From NCBI RefSeq assembly GCF_016775005.1, contig NZ_JAEUXI010000004.1:124001-188000 (forward strand): a DNA stretch of 64,000 bases. Reading direction: 5' to 3'. Positions 53,012 through 61,244 of the stretch are shown here, piece by piece; position 1 is the stretch's first letter, and every line of letters starts with the position of its first letter. The notes below the pieces were generated by a model. The model saw nothing but the letters and a program-made list of their open reading frames with translations, did no database searches and was not told the origin of the DNA. A program made the translations under genes and the position numbers. The stretch is from Streptococcus suis (GTDB lineage: Bacteria > Bacillota > Bacilli > Lactobacillales > Streptococcaceae).

Positions 53012-53309
53012 ACTGATTCATGATATGGAAGAAACCGCAAAGTACTACCTTCGATTGGTAGATGAATTCAAGAAACTCCTCTCTTCTGAGGAAGAAACGA
53101 TAACAAAACCTGATCAATCTAAACCAGAATCACAAAAGGAAATTCAATTGGAGGATGTCCGTGCTGTACTTGCCACGAAAGCAAAAGATGGCTATAAGGA
53201 AGACGTCCGTGCTCTTCTAAATGCTTACGGTGCTTCTTCACTCTCAGCACTTGACCCAAAACACTTTGCGGCTGTTCTTGAAGAAGCTGGAGGAATTGGT
53301 AATGACTAA
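52986..53309 (+). CDS. Phage replication-module small protein, 107 aa
   Basis: N-terminal coiled coil (KELNRLIHDMEETAKYYLRL) and a C-terminal LEDVRAVLATKAKDGYKEDV / SALDPKHFAAVLEEAG segment. Such proteins, often labelled 'rRNA biogenesis rrp5-like' in databases, regularly sit before DUF2800 in Gram-positive phages; real function unknown. It overlaps DUF2800 by 8 bp. Confidence 0.75.
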   Translation: MRKMKELNRLIHDMEETAKYYLRLVDEFKKLLSSEEETITKPDQSKPESQKEIQLEDVRAVLATKAKDGYKEDVRALLNAYGASSLSALDPKHFAAVLEEAGGIGND

Positions 53310-54423
53310 CCACGCCATTCTATCCGCATCTGCATCACATCGTTGGTTGAACTGCCCACCATCTGTTCGTCTTACAGAGGAACTTCCAGACACAACATCT
53401 GATTTTGCTCTTGAAGGTACGGATGCTCACGAGTTATGTGCTTATCTAGTCGAGAAAGCTTTAGGGAGGAATGCGCGTGATCCAACAGAAGATTTAGCAT
53501 TTTACAACGATGAAATGCAGAATTGCGCAGAAGAATACCGCAACTATGTGATGGATCAAGTTGAGAAAGCCAAAGGCTACTCTCGTGACCCTACAGTTCT
53601 TGTCGAACAACGACTTGACTTTTCCAAATGGGTACCTGAGGGCTTTGGAACTGGGGATTGCATCATCGTGGCAGACGGACTTCTACAGGTTATTGATTAT
53701 AAGCACGGACTTGGTGTTCTAGTAGATGCAAACTACAACCCGCAAATGATGTGTTATGCCTTGGGTAGCATTGAAATGTTTGATGGACTTTATGATTTTG
53801 ATAAAGTCACCATGACCATCTTTCAACCACGAAAATATAACATTTCTACCTTTGAGATGGAAAAGACTGAGTTGCTTGAATGGGCTGAAAACGTGCTCGC
53901 TCCAAAAGCTGAACTTGCATTCAAAGGTGAGGGGGAGATACAATCTGGTAAACACTGCCAATTCTGTAAACTCAGGAATGTCTGTCGAAAACGTGCTGAG
54001 GATAATTTGGCACTAGCCAAGATGGAGTTTGCGGATCCAGCTTCCCTTAATAACGAGGACATTGCTGATATTTTGCCTAAACTAGATTTGTTGATTTCAT
54101 GGGCAAACGACATCAAAGCTTATGCTTTAAATCAAGCAACAGATGGACATCCTATCCCAGGATACAAACTGGTTGAAGGTCGCTCTGTTCGTAAATTCTC
54201 AGATGAGTCAGCCGTTAGCCAAGCAGTGATTGAAGCAGGCTATGACCCTTATGAGAAGAAACTGCTCACTATCACGGCCATGACTAAGTTACTTGGCAAG
54301 AAAACTTTTAACGACCTACTTGGTGGTCTCGTAATAAAACCAAGTGGTAAACCAACACTCGTTCCAATTGACGACAGCCGTCAAGAGATGAACCTAGCAA
54401 AAAATGAATTTAAAGAGGAATAA
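53302..54423 (+). CDS. DUF2800 protein (PD-(D/E)XK nuclease-like)
   Basis: 373 aa from the ATG at 53302 (GGAGGAATT upstream; the frame is open further back). N-terminal ASASHRWLNCPPSVRL, nuclease core LLQVIDYKHGLGVLVD, and a Cas4/RecB-like Cys cluster at CQFCKLRNVCRKRA. Probably a phage recombination exonuclease paired with the DUF2815 protein after it. Confidence 0.88.
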   Translation: MTNHAILSASASHRWLNCPPSVRLTEELPDTTSDFALEGTDAHELCAYLVEKALGRNARDPTEDLAFYNDEMQNCAEEYRNYVMDQVEKAKGYSRDPTVLVEQRLDFSKWVPEGFGTGDCIIVADGLLQVIDYKHGLGVLVDANYNPQMMCYALGSIEMFDGLYDFDKVTMTIFQPRKYNISTFEMEKTELLEWAENVLAPKAELAFKGEGEIQSGKHCQFCKLRNVCRKRAEDNLALAKMEFADPASLNNEDIADILPKLDLLISWANDIKAYALNQATDGHPIPGYKLVEGRSVRKFSDESAVSQAVIEAGYDPYEKKLLTITAMTKLLGKKTFNDLLGGLVIKPSGKPTLVPIDDSRQEMNLAKNEFKEE

Positions 54424-54427
54424 ATAT

Positions 54428-54976
54428 ATGACAACTAAAGTAATTACAGGACCAAACACTCGCTTCAGCTACTTAAATGCCAACGAGCCAAAATCTATCA
54501 ATGGTAGCACTCCCAAGTACAGTGCCTCACTCATCATCCCAAAAGTGGATACAGTCACCATTAACAAAATCAAAGCTGCTATTGAGCAAGCATACAAAGA
54601 AGGCGAATCAAAGCTCAAGGGCAACGGTAAATCTGTACCTGCATTATCTACTCTGAAAACTCCCCTACGTGATGGTGACCTTGAACGACCTGATGATGAA
54701 GCATACAAAAATGCTTACTTTGTAAATGCCAACTCTCCACACAAACCTGGAGTTGTTGATGGCAATCGTCAAGAAATCATTGATACTTCAGAATTGTACT
54801 CTGGTATCTATGGTCGTGCTTCTATTACCTTCTATGCTTTCAATTCAAATGGTAATAAAGGTATTGCTTGCGGTTTGAATAACTTACAAAAATTGCGCGA
54901 TGGTGAGCCACTCGGAGGACGTACTCGTGCTGAGGATGATTTTGCGACTGAAGATGATGATGACTTTTTGAACTAG
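54428..54976 (+). CDS. DUF2815 protein (ssDNA-binding/recombination partner)
   Basis: 182 aa from the ATG at 54428 (GAGGAAT). FSYLNANEPKSINGSTPKYS and YAFNSNGNKGIACGLNNLQK are family hallmarks; the acidic C-terminal tail (TEDDDDFLN) is like SSB proteins. Paired with DUF2800 in many phages. Confidence 0.88.
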   Translation: MTTKVITGPNTRFSYLNANEPKSINGSTPKYSASLIIPKVDTVTINKIKAAIEQAYKEGESKLKGNGKSVPALSTLKTPLRDGDLERPDDEAYKNAYFVNANSPHKPGVVDGNRQEIIDTSELYSGIYGRASITFYAFNSNGNKGIACGLNNLQKLRDGEPLGGRTRAEDDFATEDDDDFLN

Positions 54977-54994
54977 AAAGAGAGAATTAGATCG

Positions 54995-55162
54995 ATGATG
55001 TATACTATTTTAACTTGTACTATTATGGGACTCTGGGTGCTTATCGGACTATACTTCGGGTACATGACCATTAGAGATGACATTCGAAATGAAATAGAAC
55101 GAAAGGCAAAGCAAAATAAAGAAAAACTTAGCCAAACACCACTCAGTCGAAAAAACAAATAG
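54995..55162 (+). CDS. Small single-pass membrane protein, 55 aa
   Basis: One hydrophobic helix (about 3-26, TILTCTIMGLWVLIGLYFGY) followed by a charged coiled-coil tail. Encoded between DUF2815 and the polymerase in the same operon; RBS is weak (AAAGAGAG). Function unknown. Confidence 0.55.
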   Translation: MMYTILTCTIMGLWVLIGLYFGYMTIRDDIRNEIERKAKQNKEKLSQTPLSRKNK

Positions 55163-55209
55163 AACTTTAGGTGGCAGTACTTCTGTCACCTTTTTAGGAA
55201 GGACAAACT

Positions 55210-57165
55210 ATGCCGATAAAAGAACTCAGCATTGACATCGAAACCTATTGTGAAATTGACTTACGAAAATCTGGTGTATATCGCTATGCAGAAGATGACA
55301 GTTTTGAACTCCTTCTGTTTGCGGTTTCTGTCGATAATGGACCAGTAACTGTTTACGACTTACCTAAAGAGAAATTACCCCAAGATATCCTTGAGAACTT
55401 GGTGGATGATAGTGTCATTAAATGGGCATTCAACGCTTCATTTGAGCGAATTTGTCTATCAAACTGGCTCAAGAAACATCATCCTGAGTTCTTATCAGAT
55501 GGATTTCTCTCCCCAGTTTCGTGGCGGTGTAGCATGATTTGGTCCGCATATTTAGGACTCCCACTTTCCTTAGAAGGGGTTGGAACAGTTCTCAAACTCA
55601 AAGACCAGAAGATGAGAGAGGGGGCTGACCTCATTCGCTACTTCTGCTTGCCTTGTAAGCCAACCAAAGTCAATGGGGGACGAATTCGTAACTTTCCTCA
55701 TCACGCACCTAACAAGTGGTCTACATTTATCGACTACAACAGACGTGATGTTGAGGTCGAATTGGCCATCAAGGAACGGGTGAAAAACTTCCCAGTACCT
55801 AGCTTTGTTTGGAATGAGTACCACCAGGATCAGATTATTAATGACCGTGGTATTGGCATTGATTTGGATTTTGTCAAAGCTGCTATCAATCTTGATGCCA
55901 ATAGCAAAGCCAAAATTCAAGAAGAGTTAAAAGCATTAACAGGTCTTGAAAATCCCAACTCTGTTCTGCAGATGATTGGCTGGTTACGTGAACATGGAGT
56001 AACTACTGATTCTCTAGATAAAAAAGCTGTGAAAGGACTCCTCAAAACGGTTGATGAAACAACTGCTCAAGTTCTCAAACTTCGTCAGCAAGCTGCTAAA
56101 TCAAGTGTGTCTAAATACCAGGCCATGATGAACTGTGTTTGTAAAGACGGTCGAGCAAGGGGAATGTTTCAATTCTATGGAGCAAACCGAACTGGTCGAT
56201 GGGCTGGCCGTTTGGTACAGCTTCAGAATTTACCTCAGAACCATCTTCCTGACCTTGAGGAAGCTAGAGAACTTTTCGGAACAGGTGACTTAGAAGCTAC
56301 TGAGCTAATCTACGACACACAAGATACCTTATCTCAACTTATCCGAACAGCCTTTGTCCCTAGTAAAGGAAAGAAATTCATTGTTTGCGACTTCTCTGCC
56401 ATCGAAGCTCGAGTACTCTCTCACCTGGCTGGAGAGAGATGGCGGAGTAAGGTATTTGAACAAGGGAAAGACATCTACTGTATGTCCGCTTCTCAGATGT
56501 TTGGAGTACCAGTTGAAAAACATGGACAAAATTCCGAACTCAGGCAAAAAGGAAAAATTGCGGAGCTTGCTTGTGGCTATGGTGGATCAGTTGGTGCACT
56601 CAAAGCCATGGGCGCCATTGATATGGGACTATCAGAGGACGAACTCCAACCACTTGTTAACTCATGGCGACAAGCAAATCCAAATATCGTTCTCTTCTGG
56701 TGGGATGTCGATAAAGCGGTTAAGATTGCTGTAGAGGAACTACTTCCTACATCTACTCAAAATATTCAATTTGAAGTCAAAAGTGGCATATTGTTCATCA
56801 CCCTTCCTTCTGGTCGTCAACTCGCCTACGTCAAACCTAAAATTGGTGAGAACCAATTCGGAGGGGAATCTGTCACCTACGAAGGGACTGGAACTGCCAA
56901 ACGTTGGGAGAGACTAGCAAGTTATGGTCCAAAATTTGTGGAGAACATTGTCCAGGCTATCAGTCGTGATATTCTTGCTTACTCTTTGGAGCAACTGAAA
57001 GAGTTTAAAATTGTAGGACATGTACATGATGAAGTAATAATCGAATGCCCAATGGAACAAAAACTTGATAAGATTGCATCATTGATGGGTATTGCACCAG
57101 ACTGGATGTCTGATATTAACCTTCGTGCCGACGGATACGAATGTTCCTTTTACCAAAAAGACTAA
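55210..57165 (+). CDS. Phage DNA polymerase, family A
   Basis: 651 aa. 3'-5' exonuclease: LSIDIETYCEIDLRKSG (Exo I), FNASFERICL (Exo II) and YNRRDVEVELAI (Exo III). Polymerase: motif A CDFSAIEARVLSHLAGE, fingers RQKGKIAELACGYGG (motif B) and motif C GHVHDEVIIE. A replicative polymerase of the phage. RBS AGGAAGG. Confidence 0.95.
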   Translation: MPIKELSIDIETYCEIDLRKSGVYRYAEDDSFELLLFAVSVDNGPVTVYDLPKEKLPQDILENLVDDSVIKWAFNASFERICLSNWLKKHHPEFLSDGFLSPVSWRCSMIWSAYLGLPLSLEGVGTVLKLKDQKMREGADLIRYFCLPCKPTKVNGGRIRNFPHHAPNKWSTFIDYNRRDVEVELAIKERVKNFPVPSFVWNEYHQDQIINDRGIGIDLDFVKAAINLDANSKAKIQEELKALTGLENPNSVLQMIGWLREHGVTTDSLDKKAVKGLLKTVDETTAQVLKLRQQAAKSSVSKYQAMMNCVCKDGRARGMFQFYGANRTGRWAGRLVQLQNLPQNHLPDLEEARELFGTGDLEATELIYDTQDTLSQLIRTAFVPSKGKKFIVCDFSAIEARVLSHLAGERWRSKVFEQGKDIYCMSASQMFGVPVEKHGQNSELRQKGKIAELACGYGGSVGALKAMGAIDMGLSEDELQPLVNSWRQANPNIVLFWWDVDKAVKIAVEELLPTSTQNIQFEVKSGILFITLPSGRQLAYVKPKIGENQFGGESVTYEGTGTAKRWERLASYGPKFVENIVQAISRDILAYSLEQLKEFKIVGHVHDEVIIECPMEQKLDKIASLMGIAPDWMSDINLRADGYECSFYQKD

Positions 57166-57167
57166 AA

Positions 57168-57197
57168 AATCGCCACCTCGCAATTGAGATGGCGATT
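57168..57197. terminator. Bidirectional terminator between converging genes
   Basis: AATCGCCACCTC…GAGATGGCGATT hairpin with A-rich left and T-rich right sides, 3 bp after the polymerase stop and 3 bp after the minus-strand stop. Confidence 0.8.
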
Positions 57198-57200
57198 CTG

Positions 57201-57770
57201 TTATTTATTTAATTCTTTGTAAAGCTCAATTCCTTCTTTCTTAGTATTATTGACTTTTTTATAGCCTGCAGATTTCTGTACTCCTAGTTTTTCAAAGATT
57301 TCCTTATTTTCATAACCATCAAATAGCATTTCCAATATTTCTGGTGCTTGAAAGTTTGATTCTGCAAGTTTTGATTTCAAAAACTCAAATTGATCCATGA
57401 ATAGATAAAGTTCAATCCCATCATCGATAACTGGTAAATCTTGTTTCTCTGTGAATGCTTCCAATGATGAAATCTTAGGGGAATTTTTACTAGGCTTACG
57501 AAAATCTTTGAGATAATCATTAACTGAGTTATTATACCACCAGACCATCTGTTCATAGTCCTCTTCTGAGACAGGAACAAATGCAGTGAGTATTGGAATA
57601 CCCATAATTCGACATTGACGAAACGTGCCACGTAGCAAACCTGAATGGCGTGAAGTCATGTAATAATCCTGCACGAACATAGGTGCTAATACTTCACTTT
57701 CAGTTGGTTGTACTCCAGTTGATGAAGATTGAGCTTGGCAGTAGTTGAAGAAGTTGACATTGATTGTCAT
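57201..57770 (-). CDS. Unknown 189-aa phage protein with C-terminal HTH-like end
   Basis: The body (about 30-100) is unrecognised. The end, EILEMLFDGYENKEIFEKLG followed by VQKSAGYKKVN, looks like sigma-region-4/HTH DNA binding. Lone minus-strand gene in the lysogeny region, with a long, structured 5' region. Could be a regulator. Confidence 0.6.
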   Translation of the reverse strand: MTINVNFFNYCQAQSSSTGVQPTESEVLAPMFVQDYYMTSRHSGLLRGTFRQCRIMGIPILTAFVPVSEEDYEQMVWWYNNSVNDYLKDFRKPSKNSPKISSLEAFTEKQDLPVIDDGIELYLFMDQFEFLKSKLAESNFQAPEILEMLFDGYENKEIFEKLGVQKSAGYKKVNNTKKEGIELYKELNK

Positions 57771-57996
57771 GATAAATTGGCTTCCCAGTTAATACCGAAA
57801 GCACACATGACAAATCAAGGCATGCAAAAAATATTCTTGACCGCATAGTTACTTTCCTCTATGTTATCGGTCAGCTAACCTCACAGACTGACTGTGCACT
57901 CTCACACCATGACTTTGAGGTTCGCTATGATCAGTAGCAAATCATGGTATGAGATTACTTTTAGTCTAGTATCTCATGGAAAATAAAAAAGAAAAT
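57771..57996 (-). promoter_or_regulatory. Structured 5' region of the 189-aa gene
   Basis: CTCATACCATGA (57942-57953) pairs with TCATGGTGTGAG (57901-57912). A second stem, GTAATCTCAT (57949-57958) with ATGAGATAC (57969-57977), shares five bases with it, so the two exclude each other. Resembles an attenuator or regulatory RNA leader; no known class recognised. Confidence 0.4.
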
Positions 57997-58027
57997 AGCA
58001 AGATTCTGACACGGTCAAAACCTTGCT
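57997..58027 (-). terminator. Second terminator after the ImmA/IrrE-like gene
   Basis: AGCAAG…CTTGCT stem around a GACC/GTC inner pairing, then ATTTTCTTTTTTATTTT on the minus strand. Confidence 0.65.
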
Positions 58028-58078
58028 ATTATGCAATTTTCTCCCTAAAACACAGAAAATATCACAGAAATAATATAA

Positions 58079-58105
58079 AAATCGTGTCAACATTGTGACA
58101 CGATT
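58079..58105 (-). terminator. Terminator overlapping the ImmA/IrrE-like gene stop
   Basis: AATCGTGTCA/TTGACACGATT stem with TTTTTATAT after it on the minus strand; the stem includes the stop codon. Confidence 0.75.
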
Positions 58106-59927
58106 ACTTGATAGATATTCCCCTTTTTGTTAAAAATTGTTTTGCAGCCGCTACAGATTGTCCTTGGAAATGGTTAAGTAGGTATTGGTAAGCCATATCT
58201 TCTTTATCACCATTTTTTATTTTAAAGTTTGAGAGCGATAACAGATGCTGATTAATAAAATCAGGTAGCTCAAGATACACCAATACCAATACAAAGAGCT
58301 GTAAACTACCACCCGTTCCTTTAAACAGTCGTTTAATCGTTGATTCACTGGAATCTACTGCTTCTGCGATTTGGGGGAAAGTTTCTTCTTGATAATCTTT
58401 TACTTTATTCATTGCTTCAGTGAAGTCATTTGGCAATTGTTTAAACAATGTAAATTCACGATTTCGTTGCTCCGTTTCAACTTCAAGCTTTCTTTCATCT
58501 ATAGAATATTCAATCCCATGTTTGTATGAAATCTCAAATTTATACGAGCTAGGATGTAAAAGATATAATGTAAAATCTTCTTCAAAACCCATTTCCTCAT
58601 ATTCTTTACGCTTAATGTCAAAAATAATCGCATACTCATCTAATTTCTCAAGAGCTGCTGGCGATATCAAAGGATACTTAATAAAGTACCAAACTACTTC
58701 TGGACTATTAATAACCACATGTCCGTCAACATAGATATAACGTTTAGAATCAATCAATTCTCGAAAATTACTATCGGAGGCATATAAATCAAACATTTGT
58801 TGTTCTGAAATAGTTAGAGTCTGATTGTGATTTACTTTTAGTTTATTAAAAGCATAATTGTTAACATATCGACCATCTACAAATTCCAAAACCCCACGAA
58901 CTTCATCAAATCCTAATTCAATCAATCTTACTCTTGCTGACTGTTTTGAGACATGGAAAAAATCTGCCAACTCTTCAATAGTAATTTGAAGAATATCTAG
59001 CATTCCAGTACGTTTGTTATGTTCTGCAATCTCAGTAATTAATTCTAATGCTTTTTTACAAAATGTACTTCTTGGCATCAAAATTCTAGGTGGAACAACC
59101 TTCGCTTGTTTTTCTATCCACATTCTAGCATTCTTAAAATCTTTATCTCTACTCTTATAATCATCTTGCGAAAGTAAAAATTCCTTCATCATTATGTGTG
59201 GTCTGTGTCTATATTGATGATATGCCTCATGAATGAGTGTTAGGTTTTTATTCCCTTTCACAAATTTACTTGCATCATAAATCACCGTTCCTTCAGAAAC
59301 AACCAAACTCTTGTAAGAATTGTAAGTATGGTCATATACCCTAGCTATTTCTGACCTAAAATGACTTTGACCACGAATGCTACCATCAGGACTTAAGGGG
59401 CTTTCCAGCAATGTCAGTCCAAGACTATTTATTGCAATTAGAGGGTCAATAGGTTGCGGTAGCTTCAATGCAGAACTATAAAAAGTATTCAAAAATTGTT
59501 CTGCTTCTTCCTCGTATTTTGTTTGATACATATAGGGAAGTAACGTAGAATCTAGCTGTGTTTCACTATCAAACTTTACTTTTCGATGTTCACCAATTTC
59601 TACTAGCGACATTATAACTTCATCATCAAAGAATAACAGATATTCAATCGTATGTTTTCTTTGGATATCTCTTATCTCTGTCTTATCTTTACAAACAAAC
59701 TCGAAATGTGTTTCTGAGGTCACATTAACTAATAATCGAATAGTTCGATAATCTTTTTGAAACGGAGTAACTTTAATATACTTTATGTTTGGAAGTTCTT
59801 TTGAAAACACTTGCCAGCTCTCAACAGTGGTTTCTATCTTAGCTTTAATATCCAATAAAATATTACTATGAATATCTGATTTAATTTGATTTGTAAATTT
59901 TCTTTTAATATATTCTGTAATCGGCAT
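58104..59927 (-). CDS. Large ImmA/IrrE-like metallopeptidase with C-terminal HTH regions
   Basis: 607 aa, two to four times the usual ImmA/IrrE size. Residues about 1-150 form an unknown N-domain. About 150-270 are ImmA/IrrE-like with the zinc motif HEAYH in LTLIHEAYHQYRHRPHI (about 235) and GQSHFRSEIARVYDHTYN before it. About 315-345 an HTH (ELADFFHVSKQSARVRLIEL), and about 510-560 another (EETFPQIAEAVDSSESTIKRL). It faces the S24 repressor across shared operators. Known ImmA/IrrE proteins cut phage-like repressors; that role here is inference. Confidence 0.78.
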   Translation of the reverse strand: MPITEYIKRKFTNQIKSDIHSNILLDIKAKIETTVESWQVFSKELPNIKYIKVTPFQKDYRTIRLLVNVTSETHFEFVCKDKTEIRDIQRKHTIEYLLFFDDEVIMSLVEIGEHRKVKFDSETQLDSTLLPYMYQTKYEEEAEQFLNTFYSSALKLPQPIDPLIAINSLGLTLLESPLSPDGSIRGQSHFRSEIARVYDHTYNSYKSLVVSEGTVIYDASKFVKGNKNLTLIHEAYHQYRHRPHIMMKEFLLSQDDYKSRDKDFKNARMWIEKQAKVVPPRILMPRSTFCKKALELITEIAEHNKRTGMLDILQITIEELADFFHVSKQSARVRLIELGFDEVRGVLEFVDGRYVNNYAFNKLKVNHNQTLTISEQQMFDLYASDSNFRELIDSKRYIYVDGHVVINSPEVVWYFIKYPLISPAALEKLDEYAIIFDIKRKEYEEMGFEEDFTLYLLHPSSYKFEISYKHGIEYSIDERKLEVETEQRNREFTLFKQLPNDFTEAMNKVKDYQEETFPQIAEAVDSSESTIKRLFKGTGGSLQLFVLVLVYLELPDFINQHLLSLSNFKIKNGDKEDMAYQYLLNHFQGQSVAAAKQFLTKRGISIK

Positions 59928-59944
59928 CTTACAACCTCAATTCC

Positions 59945-59962
59945 GTTGCTTTATAATGCAAC
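59945..59962. promoter_or_regulatory. Lysogeny operator, copy 1
   Basis: GTTGCTTTATAATGCAAC, a palindrome with 5-bp GTTGC/GCAAC arms, 18 bp before the ImmA/IrrE-like start. Confidence 0.75.
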
Positions 59963-60141
59963 ATGATATTGGGAATATTATATCAAAAATTGTTAAAAAA
60001 ATCAGCACATTATTCTATTACAAGAAAATTTGTGCTAATGTTACTTTAGATATGATTCAACTACTAAAACCAGAAAAACGATATATTTTACATATAGAAT
60101 GAATGAATACTAAGCAGATTTTGCATCTGAATAATCTTTTG

Positions 60142-60188
60142 TTGCAAAGTTTGATATTTTTGATATAATCGTTGCATAATAAAGCAAC
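60142..60188 (+). promoter_or_regulatory. Repressor promoter with operator copy 2
   Basis: -35-like TTGCAA (60142-60147), 16-bp spacer, TATAAT (60164-60169), then GTTGCATAATAAAGCAAC (60171-60188), the reverse complement of copy 1 but for one base. A half site, GTTGCAA, overlaps the -35. Transcription would start in the operator. Confidence 0.75.
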
Positions 60189-60202
60189 AAAGGTGGTGCG
60201 TC

Positions 60203-60892
60203 ATGTTTTCTGGAATTCGTCTTAAAGAAAAAAGAATTGAGAGAAAATTTAATCAGTCTGAAATTGCCTATAAATTAGGTATCAATAGAGCTTCTTACAG
60301 TAAGTGGGAATCAGGTAAATCAATCCCAAATCAGAAAAATCTCTCAGCTATAGCAAAAATCCTAGATGTCCCCGTCACCTATTTCGAATCAGAATACAAT
60401 ATTGTCAATAATTATCTTCAGTTAACTCCCGGTAACCAGCTAAAGGCAGAGGACTATGTTGAGGAGCTTCTTCTATCCCAACAAACTTCAAACGTCATTC
60501 CACTCTTCTCAGTACAGGTACTATCAGATATTCAATTATCTGCTGGCCTGGGAGAAGGATTCTTTGACGAGTTTGAAACTGAAACTGTCTACTCCGATGA
60601 GGAACAATACGGCTACGATATTGCAGCATGGATCGAGGGAGATTCCATGGAGCCTGTCTATAAGAGCGGTGAAGTCGCACTTATACGCTCGAACGGTTTC
60701 GACTATGACGGGGCTGTTTATGCATTATCATGGAATGACTCAGTTTATATCAAAAAACTCTACCGTGATGAGGATGGATTTAGAATGGTTTCACTGAATA
60801 AGAACTATCCAGAGAAGTTCATCCCTTATGAGGATGAACCAAAAATTGTTGGTCTAGTTGTAGGCCACTTCATGCCTGTAGAGGGAGTATAG
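60203..60892 (+). CDS. XRE/S24-family phage repressor (CI/LexA-like)
   Basis: 229 aa. N-terminal XRE HTH (NQSEIAYKLGINRASYSKWE, about 18-37). Linker with an Ala-Gly-like site in LSAGLGEGF. S24 domain with catalytic Ser in EGDSMEPVYKSGE (about 147-159) and Lys in VYIKKLYRDEDG (about 183). RBS AAGGTGGTG. Probably maintains lysogeny and is inactivated by RecA-triggered self-cleavage. Divergent from the ImmA/IrrE-like gene. Confidence 0.92.
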   Translation: MFSGIRLKEKRIERKFNQSEIAYKLGINRASYSKWESGKSIPNQKNLSAIAKILDVPVTYFESEYNIVNNYLQLTPGNQLKAEDYVEELLLSQQTSNVIPLFSVQVLSDIQLSAGLGEGFFDEFETETVYSDEEQYGYDIAAWIEGDSMEPVYKSGEVALIRSNGFDYDGAVYALSWNDSVYIKKLYRDEDGFRMVSLNKNYPEKFIPYEDEPKIVGLVVGHFMPVEGV

Positions 60893-60894
60893 TC

Positions 60895-61122
60895 ATGAAG
60901 CTAAAGGATATTTTAGAACTTGGGACGTATGGTTTCAATCCGGACTGTAAAGTCGAAATTTTCAATATGGACAACTTTGAAGAGCGACTAGAAAATGAAG
61001 GATTCGATGAAATTCTTATTCCTCAAAATGATGACGTAACAATCTATCCCTACGCATTTTTGATTGAGGATTCTATTTTGATTGCTATGACCGAGGAGGA
61101 TGACAATACCAATGAATGTTAA
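60895..61122 (+). CDS. Small acidic protein, 75 aa, of the repressor operon
   Basis: No family recognised. Acidic, alpha/beta, with IEDSILIAMTEEDDNTNEC at the end. Starts 2 bp after the repressor stop and overlaps the next gene by 11 bp. Confidence 0.65.
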   Translation: MKLKDILELGTYGFNPDCKVEIFNMDNFEERLENEGFDEILIPQNDDVTIYPYAFLIEDSILIAMTEEDDNTNEC

Positions 61123-61240
61123 AGAAATGATTTACATCAAAGACGAACGTATTATCTTCACCCCTGACAAATTTGAATACGACATCACAGATTACATCGG
61201 TGAACTTATCGAAGAGCTAGAAAAACTTAAAAGGAGATAA
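61112..61240 (+). CDS. Small protein, 42 aa, preceding umuC
   Basis: MNVKEMIYIKDERIIFTPDK then acidic helix ITDYIGELIEELEKLKRR. RBS GAGGAGG. Its end supplies AAGGAG for umuC. Function unknown. Confidence 0.55.
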   Translation: MNVKEMIYIKDERIIFTPDKFEYDITDYIGELIEELEKLKRR

Positions 61241-61244
61241 TCCT

